NCBI GenBank assembly: GCA_007132495.1
Contig: SLOL01000026.1
Coordinates: 1 to 46,083 of the forward strand
Direction of reading: 5' to 3'
DNA: 46,083 bases
DNA from: Balneolales bacterium
GTDB lineage: Bacteria; Bacteroidota; Rhodothermia; Balneolales; Natronogracilivirgulaceae
The notes below the pieces were generated by a model that did not search any database, was not told the origin of the DNA, and was given only the letters and a program-made list of their open reading frames with translations. Below are positions 1 to 7,837 of this stretch, piece by piece. Position numbers and translations under genes: made by a program. Positions within the stretch are counted from its first letter, which is position 1, and each line of letters begins with the position of its first letter.

Positions 1-588
1 ATTGGAGGTTACCGGTTTTTCAAGATCCGGTTCACCGGTTTCATGCTGATAACCATACCCCGGCATATATCGCTCCACTCTTGCGAAACTGTAACCCACG
101 GCATACCGCCCGTCTCCACTGATCGAACTTATCGCTTCCGGAAGATTGTGCATAACACCGGAATCGGTGTTATATACTCTTGCAAAAGTCTTTCCATCGA
201 CATGATCATTGTAAACACATTCGTTCAAATTCCCACGCCATTGCAATTTGCATCCCTGGTGCCAGTTCCATGCACTGGTTTTTTGTAATGGTGTAAACGT
301 AGTCCAGTTTGGTCCCGAAAAAAAACCAATTTCAAGTTGATCTCCATTTCCGGGCATCTTCAACGGAATATCAAATTTGTTGGCCAGAAGTTTTCCATTA
401 TCAGCAGAAAAAGGAGAATGGTCATGAAAACCAAAAAAGTATCCTTCCCTTTCGGTAACAGGTTGTTTACTCCATACTTTTTGTACCGGCAGTAAATCGA
501 ACAAGCGCTGGTAGACATCCCTGATTTTCATTTTTAAAGCAGGATGTTTTTTCAGAATGTCATAAACAAATCGCTCTACCGTATTCAT
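1..588 (-). CDS. Hypothetical protein, possible beta-propeller of a polysaccharide locus (3' end off window)
   Basis: An open frame starts at ATG 588 and runs off the left edge after 196 codons without a stop. The visible part begins with an alpha-helical stretch (residues 1-36) followed by a Trp-Ser-Lys-Gln element and an aromatic-rich segment (YFFGFHDHSPF, residues 50-60). Later come Gly-Asp-Gly-Arg-Tyr-type turns that look like blade edges of a repeat protein. There is no signal peptide. It lies 55 nt downstream of, and co-directional with, the glycosyltransferase, so the two are probably co-transcribed. The overall look resembles uncharacterised propeller-like proteins found beside glycosyltransferases in surface-polysaccharide clusters, but I do not recognise a named family. 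The coding frame is well supported by its length and its place in the operon; the function is unknown. Confidence 0.7.
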   Translation of the reverse strand, partial: MNTVERFVYDILKKHPALKMKIRDVYQRLFDLLPVQKVWSKQPVTEREGYFFGFHDHSPFSADNGKLLANKFDIPLKMPGNGDQLEIGFFSGPNWTTFTPLQKTSAWNWHQGCKLQWRGNLNECVYNDHVDGKTFARVYNTDSGVMHNLPEAISSISGDGRYAVGYSFARVERYMPGYGYQHETGEPDLEKPVTSN

Positions 589-643
589 AACTCATTTATC
601 CGGAAACACCAATTTTCAGGAAACCAGGAAGACATCGTTGCCA

Positions 644-1852
644 TCACTTCACCTGTTGATCAACAGGTAAATCAAAATTTACAAATATATAATTAAGTCG
701 CTGCTTCCATGTATGGTTTTTCTCGACATGCTTTCGGGCTTCTTTCGCTTTATCTTTGGCCTGATTAAAATTCTGAATTAAATGATCCATAGCCTTTGCA
801 AAAGAATCCGGATTTCCCAACTCATAAAACCAGCCAAATTTACCATTATCAAGCAATTTTTCAGATTGAGCTGTTCGGGCTGATAGTATGGGTCTGCCAC
901 TGGACATATACTCAAACATTTTGGTAGGTGAGCCGTAAGATTTTTGAAGTGAATCCGAATTGATCAAAATATCCAGCTCTCCGATGATTTCGGGCATTTC
1001 TTCAAAAGGTTTTGCCCCGTGAAATACGATATTTTCGACATTACGGTATTTATTTTCCAGCTTCTTCCTGTATGGACCTTCACCATAGAAATGCAGCTCA
1101 AGTCTTGAAGTGAACTTGTTGTTCTGCGATACTTTCAAAAATCCTTCTATTACATCATCCAGGCCATACCAACTTTCTATCATCCCTGCATACCCTGCTT
1201 TCAACACTTCACCGCACTCCCTTGAAATATTGGATTCCCAATTCATAAATCGATCCGGATCAACCCCATTGGGTACTACTATAGTCTTACCTGTAATTTT
1301 CTCCCCAAAAAACTTGTGGAAAGCCTTGTAAACCGGCTCTGAAATAACGATCAAGTGATCGGCATAATCGAGGAAAAAACCTTCGTAAAATGACATCCAT
1401 CTTCTTCTCTGGCTTCCGAAACTGTTAACTTCCAGAATAAGCGGAATATCTCCCAATGCTTTTTTTAATGCGGGCAGCCAGTTTTGAAATCCTACAGAAT
1501 ATCGCATATAACAAAACAACGGGGGAGCTGTCTTCACTGCTTCTTCTATTTCGTTTATCAGTTTTTTACCCCATAAAATCCTGTTAACAATTGTGTTGTT
1601 TTTCAGCGGAACCGGAGTTACCATTCTACCCTTCCCTTTTATCAATGAAATCTCCTCTTCAAGAATAATATGAACACGATAGCCGGCAGCCGCTAATTCG
1701 GAGGTTATTCCATACGCATGGGCAACATGCCCACCTACATTTTTATGCTGTGAAAAAAACCGGGGATAGGGGATAACATACAGAACATTCCCTTTACCGG
1801 TCTCAGGGTCGGTGTTCTTTCGAATTTCTTTACTCATGGTATCTGTGATCAT
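644..1852 (-). CDS. Glycosyltransferase family 4 (GT-B fold)
   Basis: The 402-residue product is a cytosolic GT-B glycosyltransferase. The N-terminal half has the acceptor-side glycine motif NVGGHVAHAYG near residue 38. The C-terminal half has the nucleotide-sugar side: GEGPYRKKL near residue 255, and an acidic segment, SYGSPTKMFEYMSSGRPIL, where the ExxxSGRP arrangement is typical of the donor site. The start at 1852 is preceded by TAGGAG at good spacing. It would move a sugar from a nucleotide-sugar donor to a glycan or lipid acceptor; neither substrate can be read from sequence. It sits about 100 nt downstream of pyrB on the same strand and just upstream of the gene cut by the left edge. 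Codon use is more AT-rich than in pyrB, suggesting a surface-polysaccharide island. Confidence 0.88.
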   Translation of the reverse strand: MITDTMSKEIRKNTDPETGKGNVLYVIPYPRFFSQHKNVGGHVAHAYGITSELAAAGYRVHIILEEEISLIKGKGRMVTPVPLKNNTIVNRILWGKKLINEIEEAVKTAPPLFCYMRYSVGFQNWLPALKKALGDIPLILEVNSFGSQRRRWMSFYEGFFLDYADHLIVISEPVYKAFHKFFGEKITGKTIVVPNGVDPDRFMNWESNISRECGEVLKAGYAGMIESWYGLDDVIEGFLKVSQNNKFTSRLELHFYGEGPYRKKLENKYRNVENIVFHGAKPFEEMPEIIGELDILINSDSLQKSYGSPTKMFEYMSSGRPILSARTAQSEKLLDNGKFGWFYELGNPDSFAKAMDHLIQNFNQAKDKAKEARKHVEKNHTWKQRLNYIFVNFDLPVDQQVK

Positions 1853-1955
1853 TTATCCGACTCCTAACGGGATTATCCCCCCTGTTGAACTCATTTCTGA
1901 AACGTTAATATCGTTCATTTTGGATACACATCATCGGGAGGAAAATTGCATCTGC

Positions 1956-2903
1956 TCACTCCCTCTTCCCGCCTGACAGCAGATACAACGCCGCCATGCG
2001 CACAGCCAGACCGTTGGTGACCTGATTCAGAATAATCGACCGGGGACTGTCGGCCACTTCGCTCTCCAGTTCCACTCCGCGATTGATCGGTCCGGGATGC
2101 ATGATGGTAAAATCGGGGAATTCCCGGAGATGGCGCTTTTTGATGCCGAATTTTTCATGGTATTCGCGCTGCGAGGGAAAGAGTCCGCCGCCCTGGCGCT
2201 CCAGCTGTATGCGCAGAGCCATGGCCACATCGCACCACTCCAGGCAGGCTTCCAGATCGTAAGAGACCGTAACCCCGAGTTCTTCTATGAAGAGCGGCAT
2301 CATGGTCCGGGGACCGCAGACCATTACCTCCATTCCGAGGCGGGTCATCCCTATGATATTGGAACGGACCACCCGGCTGTGCGTGATGTCACCGATGATG
2401 ACCACTTTGAGGCCTTTCAGCCGGCCGGTTTTTTCACGGATAGAGAAAATATCCAGCAGCGCCTGGGTGGGGTGTTCGTGTGCGCCGTCCCCGGCATTCA
2501 GGATGGCGGCATCAACGCAGCGGGATATGAAGTGGGGAGCGCCCGGACTCGGGTGCCTGACGACCACCATATCGATCTTCATCGATTCGATATTACGTAT
2601 GGTATCTTTCAGCGATTCGCCCTTCTGTACACTGGATGAACTGCTTGAGAAATTCAGAACATCTGCGCCCATCCGCTTCTGGGCCATTTCAAAGGAGAGG
2701 CGGGTCCGGGTGCTGTTCTCATAGAACAGATTGACGATGGTCTTGTCGCGCAGGGTGGGAATTTTGGGAATGGGCCGGTTGAGGATTTCCAGGAATTTAT
2801 CGGCCTGATCCAGCACATGAAGAATATCGTCCGCTGAATAGTCCTTTAAGCCAAGCAAATGCCTGTGTGGAAAGTCGTATGCGGCTTCTTCCTGGGGTGT
2901 CAC
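1956..2903 (-). CDS. pyrB: Aspartate carbamoyltransferase catalytic subunit
   Basis: This enzyme joins carbamoyl phosphate and L-aspartate to give N-carbamoyl-L-aspartate, the first committed step of pyrimidine synthesis in the cytosol. The 315-residue protein has the carbamoyl-phosphate loop STRTRLSF (residues 64-71), the HPTQALLD signature near 143 and the aspartate-side PGPINRGVE near 270; the length is normal for the family. The start codon overlaps the pyrR stop by 4 nt (ATGA), so the two are translationally coupled. No pyrI regulatory subunit and no pyrC follow; the next gene is a glycosyltransferase. Confidence 0.96.
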   Translation of the reverse strand: MTPQEEAAYDFPHRHLLGLKDYSADDILHVLDQADKFLEILNRPIPKIPTLRDKTIVNLFYENSTRTRLSFEMAQKRMGADVLNFSSSSSSVQKGESLKDTIRNIESMKIDMVVVRHPSPGAPHFISRCVDAAILNAGDGAHEHPTQALLDIFSIREKTGRLKGLKVVIIGDITHSRVVRSNIIGMTRLGMEVMVCGPRTMMPLFIEELGVTVSYDLEACLEWCDVAMALRIQLERQGGGLFPSQREYHEKFGIKKRHLREFPDFTIMHPGPINRGVELESEVADSPRSIILNQVTNGLAVRMAALYLLSGGKRE

Positions 2904-3469
2904 GTTTTCGGCTCCTCCTTTTTTACGACCAGAATGGCGTTCCGGCCGTCCTGCTCCATGGTTTCAACCCTGATTTCTTCATTGAGATGTGTCGGTACGA
3001 ACATGCCCACATAGTCGGCGGTTACCGGCAATTCGCGATGTCCGCGGTCCACCATACAGCAGAACCGGACACTGGCCGGCCGGCCGAAGCTCATCAGGGC
3101 ATCCATCGCCGAACGAACCGTCCTTCCGGTGTACAGGACATCATCCACCAGAATCAGGTCTTTTCCGAACAGATCGAAAGGTATATCGGTGATCTGTACC
3201 GACGGCATGCGCATTTTTGTCCGGAAATCGTCGCGGTAAAAGGTGGTGTCCAGCACACCCATCGGCAGCTCGACCGAAAAGAATTGCCTGATATGCTTGT
3301 GAATGCGGCGGGCGATATCCACACCACGGGTCTGCATTCCGATAATAGCGAGATGGTCCAGTTTGTCAAAAGGTTCAACAAACTGATGGGCAAGCCGCAT
3401 ATAGGTGCGGTCCAGGTCCTCTCCGCTGAGTAAGGTTTGTGCCTTCAAATCGGTTGATTGATGCTGCAA
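2900..3469 (-). CDS. pyrR: Bifunctional PyrR: pyr regulator / uracil phosphoribosyltransferase
   Basis: The 189-residue protein carries the PRPP-binding motif LILVDDVLYTGRTVRSAMDA (residues about 105-125), characteristic of PyrR. PyrR proteins bind pyr mRNA in response to UMP in Bacillus and have some uracil phosphoribosyltransferase activity. The only start upstream of the conserved region is TTG at 3469; the frame stays open back to a TAG near 3541 without ATG or GTG, and no convincing Shine-Dalgarno precedes it. It overlaps pyrB by 4 nt. I searched the leader (3470-3700) by eye for the conserved PyrR-binding loop and saw none, so regulation here may be transcriptional, or the protein may act mainly as an enzyme. 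Confidence 0.9.
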   Translation of the reverse strand: MQHQSTDLKAQTLLSGEDLDRTYMRLAHQFVEPFDKLDHLAIIGMQTRGVDIARRIHKHIRQFFSVELPMGVLDTTFYRDDFRTKMRMPSVQITDIPFDLFGKDLILVDDVLYTGRTVRSAMDALMSFGRPASVRFCCMVDRGHRELPVTADYVGMFVPTHLNEEIRVETMEQDGRNAILVVKKEEPKT

Positions 3470-3704
3470 TGGGGTACATCCCGTGTCATCAGCCTGAGCG
3501 TTGCCCTTTCCATATTTACCGGCGGAGTACCGACTATCCTATGCACCACCGGTCACCGACCGCGGCTTCGCTAAACAGGCTGTATTCAGATTCGATTTAA
3601 GTTAATACACACCGGGCACATTGACAACCGGCACCGGCGATTTTCCAAATATTCCCGGTACGAAGCAGAGGATAAACCCGGGATGGACGTCCGGGACCCG
3701 TGTT

Positions 3705-4739
3705 TTATCTGTTTTCGAATGTCAGGGTCACATCGGTGCCGTTTTTCCGAACCACTTTGATATCGCCACCGATCTGCCGGACAAGGCCCTTGATGATGGT
3801 ATATCCCAGGGAGTTATGACTGCCGGATAGCACCTCTTCCGGGACGCCGACACCGTCATCGCGGATATTCAAAGAGCATTTTCCCGTCTCCGGTGATCTT
3901 TTCATGGAAAGATGAATATTACCTTTTTCCCGTGACTTGAACGCATGTTTGTAAGCGTTAGAGAGCAGCTCGTTGACAATCAGTCCGCAGGGAATGGCTT
4001 TGGTGATATCCATATTGAAATTATCGGATGAAATGTGAACATCGATATCGCTGCTGTCGGTGTCACAGGTGTTCCGGATCGAGGAAACCAGCTCCCGCAG
4101 ATACTCATCCATATCCACACTGGCCATCATCTCTGACTGATAGAGCTTTTCATGAATCAGAGCCATCGACTTGATGCGTCCCACACTTTCAAGAAACAGT
4201 CGCCGGGATTTTTCATCCTCCACAAAATCGGACTGCAGAGTCAGCAGGGCGGATATCACGGCAAGATTGTTCTTCACCCGGTGATGGATCTCCTTCAGCA
4301 TCACCTCCTTTTCCTTCAGGGATTCGAGGACCTGCTCATCGGCCCGGCGTTTTTCTGCTCTCAAATTTTTACTTTCCAACTCACGCCGGACAGCAACCGG
4401 GACACGCTTCAGATTGTCCTTCATCACATAATCCTGAGCTCCGGCCAGCACCGCTTCCACGGCAAACTCCTCACCCACGGTACCGGAAACCAGAATAAAC
4501 GGAATATCTTCTTCCCGTTCCCGGACCTTCTCCAGAGCGGTGAGTCCGTCAAAACCGGGGAGGTTGTAATCACTGATGATGATATCCCAACTGTGTTCAT
4601 CCAGTGCTTTTTTCAGGGCCTCACCGGTTTCAACACGATGCGATTCCGGTTCAATACCCGATTTCTGAAGCTCCATTTCAATCAAAGCCACATCATCGAG
4701 ATTGTCTTCGACAAAAAGTACCTGCAACGATTGGGGCAT
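3705..4739 (-). CDS. Receiver-histidine kinase hybrid (REC-HisKA_2-HATPase)
   Basis: The 344-residue cytosolic signalling protein has an N-terminal receiver domain (residues 3-125, acidic pocket EDNLDD, phospho-acceptor Asp57 in SDYNLPGFDG). A short linker leads to a HisKA_2 dimerisation domain with the H-box EIHHRVKNN (residues 150-158), then an HATPase with N-box NELLSNAYKHAF and G1 box DDGVGVPE. Proteins with this order take phosphate from another kinase on the receiver and modulate their own kinase activity. It is third in a co-directional cluster, 56 nt after the CheY-like regulator, so a phosphorelay within the cluster is a reasonable inference. There is no membrane segment. Confidence 0.9.
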   Translation of the reverse strand: MPQSLQVLFVEDNLDDVALIEMELQKSGIEPESHRVETGEALKKALDEHSWDIIISDYNLPGFDGLTALEKVREREEDIPFILVSGTVGEEFAVEAVLAGAQDYVMKDNLKRVPVAVRRELESKNLRAEKRRADEQVLESLKEKEVMLKEIHHRVKNNLAVISALLTLQSDFVEDEKSRRLFLESVGRIKSMALIHEKLYQSEMMASVDMDEYLRELVSSIRNTCDTDSSDIDVHISSDNFNMDITKAIPCGLIVNELLSNAYKHAFKSREKGNIHLSMKRSPETGKCSLNIRDDGVGVPEEVLSGSHNSLGYTIIKGLVRQIGGDIKVVRKNGTDVTLTFENR

Positions 4740-4795
4740 CGGCGTTTCCCATTAGGTTACCCTTTACATCATATACGCTGTGTAAAAAATCGTGA

Positions 4796-5218
4796 TCAGA
4801 CCGGCGACTCATTCCACTTCAACCAGTAGCGTCCCAGGTTACGGACAGCTTCGACAAAACTTTCAAATCCAACAGGTTTACGAATGTAACTATTGGCACC
4901 CAGATCATATCCGCGATGAATATCCTGCACTTCGCGGGAAGAGGTGAGAATGACTACCGGCAGCCGCCGTGTCCTTTCATTACCTCTGATCTCTTTCAGG
5001 ACCTCAAATCCATTGATCTTCGGCATATTGATATCAAGAAGCACCAAAACCGGGAGCTCCGGCTCTTCTTCCGTATCGTAAAGCATGGACAAAGCTTCAT
5101 CGCCATCCCTCGCCACTTTTACCTCATTGACAATATCGCATTTTTCCAGGGCCATGATCGTCAGATCTACGTCATCCCGGTTATCTTCTACCAGTAAGAT
5201 ATGCTTTTTCTTGTTCAT
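4796..5218 (-). CDS. Single-domain response regulator (Rcp1/CheY-like)
   Basis: The 140-residue protein consists of one receiver domain: acidic pair in LLVEDNRDDVD, phospho-acceptor Asp62 in LLDINMPKINGFE, switch Thr/Ser in ILTSS (92-94) and conserved Lys114 in IRKPVGFESF. The ATG at 5218 was chosen because GGGGGAAG lies just upstream and the protein then starts directly at beta-1; an upstream in-frame start would add 45 non-homologous residues overlapping the kinase gene. Such Rcp1-type regulators usually pair with a kinase encoded next door, here the gene at 5250-6155. No DNA-binding domain is present. Confidence 0.93.
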   Translation of the reverse strand: MNKKKHILLVEDNRDDVDLTIMALEKCDIVNEVKVARDGDEALSMLYDTEEEPELPVLVLLDINMPKINGFEVLKEIRGNERTRRLPVVILTSSREVQDIHRGYDLGANSYIRKPVGFESFVEAVRNLGRYWLKWNESPV

Positions 5219-5249
5219 AAATATCGCTTCCCCCAAAAATGTGTCAGGA

Positions 5250-6155
5250 TTACTCCTGACTGGTTTCTGTATGATCCGGCAGCACCATATAAAACGCGGA
5301 TCCTTTACCCACCTCCGATTCGGCCCATAATCTCCCCGAATGGCGGTTAACAATACGCTGCACCGTTGCCAGTCCGATCCCGGTTCCGGGAAACTCGCGC
5401 CCGGAATGCAGCCGCTGAAACATGGTAAACAGTTTATTGTAATACTTCATGTTGAACCCCACTCCATTATCCCTGATTGCGATACGGGTTTCACTTCCGT
5501 TCCGTTCCCTGGCAATATCAATTCTGATGACATCCTGCTGTGATGAAAACTTCCAGGCATTATCGATCAGATTCTGCATGGCCACCCGGAGCAGCCCCGG
5601 GTCACCGGTCACTTTCACGTCATCCGAAATATGCATCTCGGCCGCTCTTTCGGGCTCTTTTTCCCTGAGCGATTGAAAGATATCTCTGCTCATAACCGTG
5701 ATATCGACCGGTTTCTTTTGGAGTGATGCCGTCGCGATCCGAGACAAAGAGAGAATATCGTCGATCAGAGACCCCATTTTACGGGTGGCTGCACGAATCC
5801 GGTTCAGATAATCTTTTCCCTTGTGATCCAGTTGATCGCCGTATTTTTCCAGCAGGGCCAGGCTGAAGCCGTCAATACCCCGTAAGGGAGCCCTCAGATC
5901 GTGCGAAACCGAATAGGCAAACGCTTCCAACTCCCTGTTAGTGGCTTCCAGTTCACGGGTTCGATCCTTTACTTTTTGCTCCAGAGAAGCGTTGAGTTTG
6001 CGAATCTCTTGAAGGGCCTGATTCAACTGCTCATACAAGATGGTTTCATCATGAACATTCCGGATAATTAACAGCCAGCTCTCCACATGCCTGAGTCTCC
6101 TTTCGTCGGAAGCGATAAGCATGAACCAGCGCCAGGATCCGTTTGAAAGCCGCAA
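5250..6155 (-). pseudogene. Sensor histidine kinase with disrupted N-terminus
   Basis: The intact part (301 residues from TTG 6155) has the tail of a PAS domain (SNGSWRWF at the start), a coiled coil (about 40-75), a HisKA domain with phospho-acceptor His85 in YSVSHDLRAPLRG, and an HATPase with N-box NLIDNAWKFSS, DNGVGF and GTGIGLATVQ. Immediately upstream this frame is closed by TGA at 6168-6170, and no good ribosome site precedes the TTG. The matching membrane anchor is encoded in another frame just upstream (6049-6285). The kinase core could still work if expressed; the sensor part is broken or missing. Kinase, CheY-like regulator and hybrid kinase follow each other on this strand. Confidence 0.7.
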
Positions 6156-6285
6156 CCGGATCAGCGATCATATTTTCAAGAATCCGGTCCGAAAACGCTA
6201 TCCATATAAAACCGAGCACCAGATAGATAAGCGTGATATTCACAGGATTCAGGCGAAAGGGGCGATATCTGAGGTATTCCCGCAT
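6049..6285 (-). pseudogene. Detached membrane N-terminus of the sensor kinase
   Basis: This 78-codon frame encodes one transmembrane helix, LIYLVLGFIWIAFSDRIL (residues about 19-36), the usual beginning of membrane-bound PAS histidine kinases. In its relatives it leads into a second helix and a PAS domain. Here the frame then overlaps the kinase frame by about 120 nt, reads non-homologous sequence and stops at 6049. The simplest reading is a deletion that removed the second helix and most of the PAS domain and shifted the frame. A frameshift-mediated fusion cannot be excluded from one sequence. Confidence 0.6.
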
Positions 6286-6330
6286 TCAGCAAGAAGTTGT
6301 GGAGGGGGCCAGAAGACCGAATACTTCCAT
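6286..6330 (-). other. 14-codon leader ORF with strong ribosome site before the broken kinase
   Basis: ATG 6330 is preceded by GGGAGGAG, the best Shine-Dalgarno in this cluster. It opens 14 codons (MEVFGLLAPSTTSC) ending in TGA, directly followed by the in-frame ATG at 6285 of the membrane fragment. It is either the true 5' end of the kinase gene interrupted by a nonsense mutation or a leader peptide that couples translation. The shared frame and lack of any ribosome site at 6285 favour the first reading. Confidence 0.5.
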
Positions 6331-6557
6331 TAATTACTCCTCCCGATAAATAATCCAGGCAATTATGCCTATTGTAAAAACAATAAAATCAAAAAGTGTA
6401 TCAGTAGCAAACCAATATCAAAAACTCCGAATATTCCCTGACAAATAGCTGTAAACTTTGTAAATTAAACGCCTGTTTGTAATCCTTGCAAATACGTCAT
6501 CATTTTATAGTATTTTCGATATTACTCGCTTTTTTCACACCCAACTACACGCATTTC
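6331..6557. promoter_or_regulatory. Divergent intergenic region, kinase cluster / sucC
   Basis: This AT-rich stretch of 227 nt holds the promoters of the leftward signalling cluster and of sucC. On the plus strand TTTG (6457-6460) and TTG (6486-6488) are each followed after 19 nt by a TA-starting box, reminiscent of the Bacteroidota -33/-7 arrangement, but the -7 boxes match poorly. I see no strong hairpin. Confidence 0.25.
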
Positions 6558-7766
6558 ATGAATATCCACGAATACCAGGCAAAAGAATTACTGAAACAGT
6601 ATCAGGTAGCTGTTCCGGACGGTGTTTCCGCATTTACGGTAGACGATGCCGTCAAGGCCGCCGAAGAACTTGAAAAGAAGGGGGCCACGCTTTTTGTCGT
6701 AAAAGCGCAAATCCATGCCGGCGGCCGCGGAAAGGGCCGCACCAAATCTTCGGGAGCGAAAGGAGTCATCCTCGCCAAATCCGTGGAGGAGGTGAAAGAG
6801 GCGGCCGAATCGCTGCTTGGCGACACACTGGTGACCGTCCAGACCGGCGAGGCCGGAAAAAAAGTGGAACGGCTCTATATCACCGATGGTGTGGATATCG
6901 AACAGGAGTATTATGTAGGCATCACCCTTGACCGGACCCGAAACCAGAATGTGATTATGGTATCGACCGAAGGGGGTGTGGAGATCGAAAAAGTGGCGGA
7001 GGAAACTCCGGAGAAGATCGTCAAAGAGTGGGTCGAGCCGGGTCTGCCGCTGCAGGCCAACCAGGCGCGCCGGCTGGCGTTTGCACTCGGACTCTCGGGC
7101 GAGCCTTTCAAAAAGGCGGTCAGGTTCATTGCAGCGCTTCACAAAGCGTTTGAGGCGACCGATGCCTCCATCATCGAGATCAATCCGCTGGCACTCACCG
7201 GCAGCAACGATGTCGTGGCCCTGGACGCCAAGATGAATTTCGACGACAACGCCCTCTACCGTCAGAAAGCTATTGCGGAGATGCGCGATGAATCCGAGGA
7301 GGACCCTCTGGAACTGGAAGCGGACGCCTCCGACCTCAACTATATCAAGCTGGACGGCAATGTCGGATGCATGGTCAACGGCGCCGGGCTTGCCATGGCC
7401 ACCATGGACATGATCAAACTGGCCGGCGGTGAACCGGCCAACTTCCTGGATGTGGGCGGCACGGCCAATGTCGATACCGTACGCAACGGATTCCGGATCA
7501 TTCTTCAGGACCCCAGTGTCGAAGCCATCCTGATTAACATTTTCGGCGGTATTGTACGCTGCGACCGGGTGGCCGGCGGTATCATCGAGGCGGTCAAGGA
7601 TCCCGCGATCATCAAAAAACTGGAAAATGTGCCGATTATCGTTCGCCTGCAGGGTACCAATGCCGACGAGGGCAAGGAGCTGATAGACCAAAGCGGTCTC
7701 AATGTGATATCAGCCGTGCTGCTCAAAGAGGCCGCTGAAGAGGTAACCCGGGCTATCAGCGCCTGA
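6558..7766 (+). CDS. sucC: Succinyl-CoA synthetase beta subunit (ADP-forming)
   Basis: With the alpha subunit (SucD) this enzyme converts succinyl-CoA, ADP and phosphate to succinate, CoA and ATP in the TCA cycle. The 402-residue protein begins with the family-typical MNIHEYQAKELL, which fixes the start at 6558 rather than at an in-frame codon 24 residues upstream. It has the ATP-grasp loop GGRGKGRTKSSGAKGV (near residue 53), the metal-ligand segment EINPLALTG, and the C-terminal NVGCMVNGAGLAMATMD followed by FLDVGG at the subunit interface. No sucD is adjacent, unlike the usual sucCD operon. The gene stands alone, ending at a hairpin shared with convergent bshA. Confidence 0.96.
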   Translation: MNIHEYQAKELLKQYQVAVPDGVSAFTVDDAVKAAEELEKKGATLFVVKAQIHAGGRGKGRTKSSGAKGVILAKSVEEVKEAAESLLGDTLVTVQTGEAGKKVERLYITDGVDIEQEYYVGITLDRTRNQNVIMVSTEGGVEIEKVAEETPEKIVKEWVEPGLPLQANQARRLAFALGLSGEPFKKAVRFIAALHKAFEATDASIIEINPLALTGSNDVVALDAKMNFDDNALYRQKAIAEMRDESEEDPLELEADASDLNYIKLDGNVGCMVNGAGLAMATMDMIKLAGGEPANFLDVGGTANVDTVRNGFRIILQDPSVEAILINIFGGIVRCDRVAGGIIEAVKDPAIIKKLENVPIIVRLQGTNADEGKELIDQSGLNVISAVLLKEAAEEVTRAISA

Positions 7767-7781
7767 ACTTATCCGAAAGTT

Positions 7782-7811
7782 CAACAGGCTTGCATGGATG
7801 CAAAGCTGTTG
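7782..7811. terminator. Bidirectional hairpin between sucC and bshA
   Basis: The arms CAACAGGCTTGCA and TGCAAAGCTGTTG pair over 13 positions with two internal mismatches around a 4-nt loop. It sits 15 nt after the sucC stop and 26 nt after the bshA stop on the other strand, where a shared terminator is expected. There is no U-tract, so efficiency is uncertain. A second small stem (CCGGC/GCCGG) follows at about 7819-7833. Confidence 0.45.
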
Positions 7812-7837
7812 ACGGTTTCCGGCGCATTGCCGGCTTA

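Noticed and set aside
3677-3695. Terminator after the hybrid kinase (CCCGG / CCGGG stem)
   Set aside because: Only a 5-bp stem with a 9-nt loop and no U-tract; too weak to call.
6588-7691. 367-codon antisense frame across sucC
   Set aside because: Shadow of a strongly conserved gene; composition is His/Gly/Phe-rich and without family motifs.
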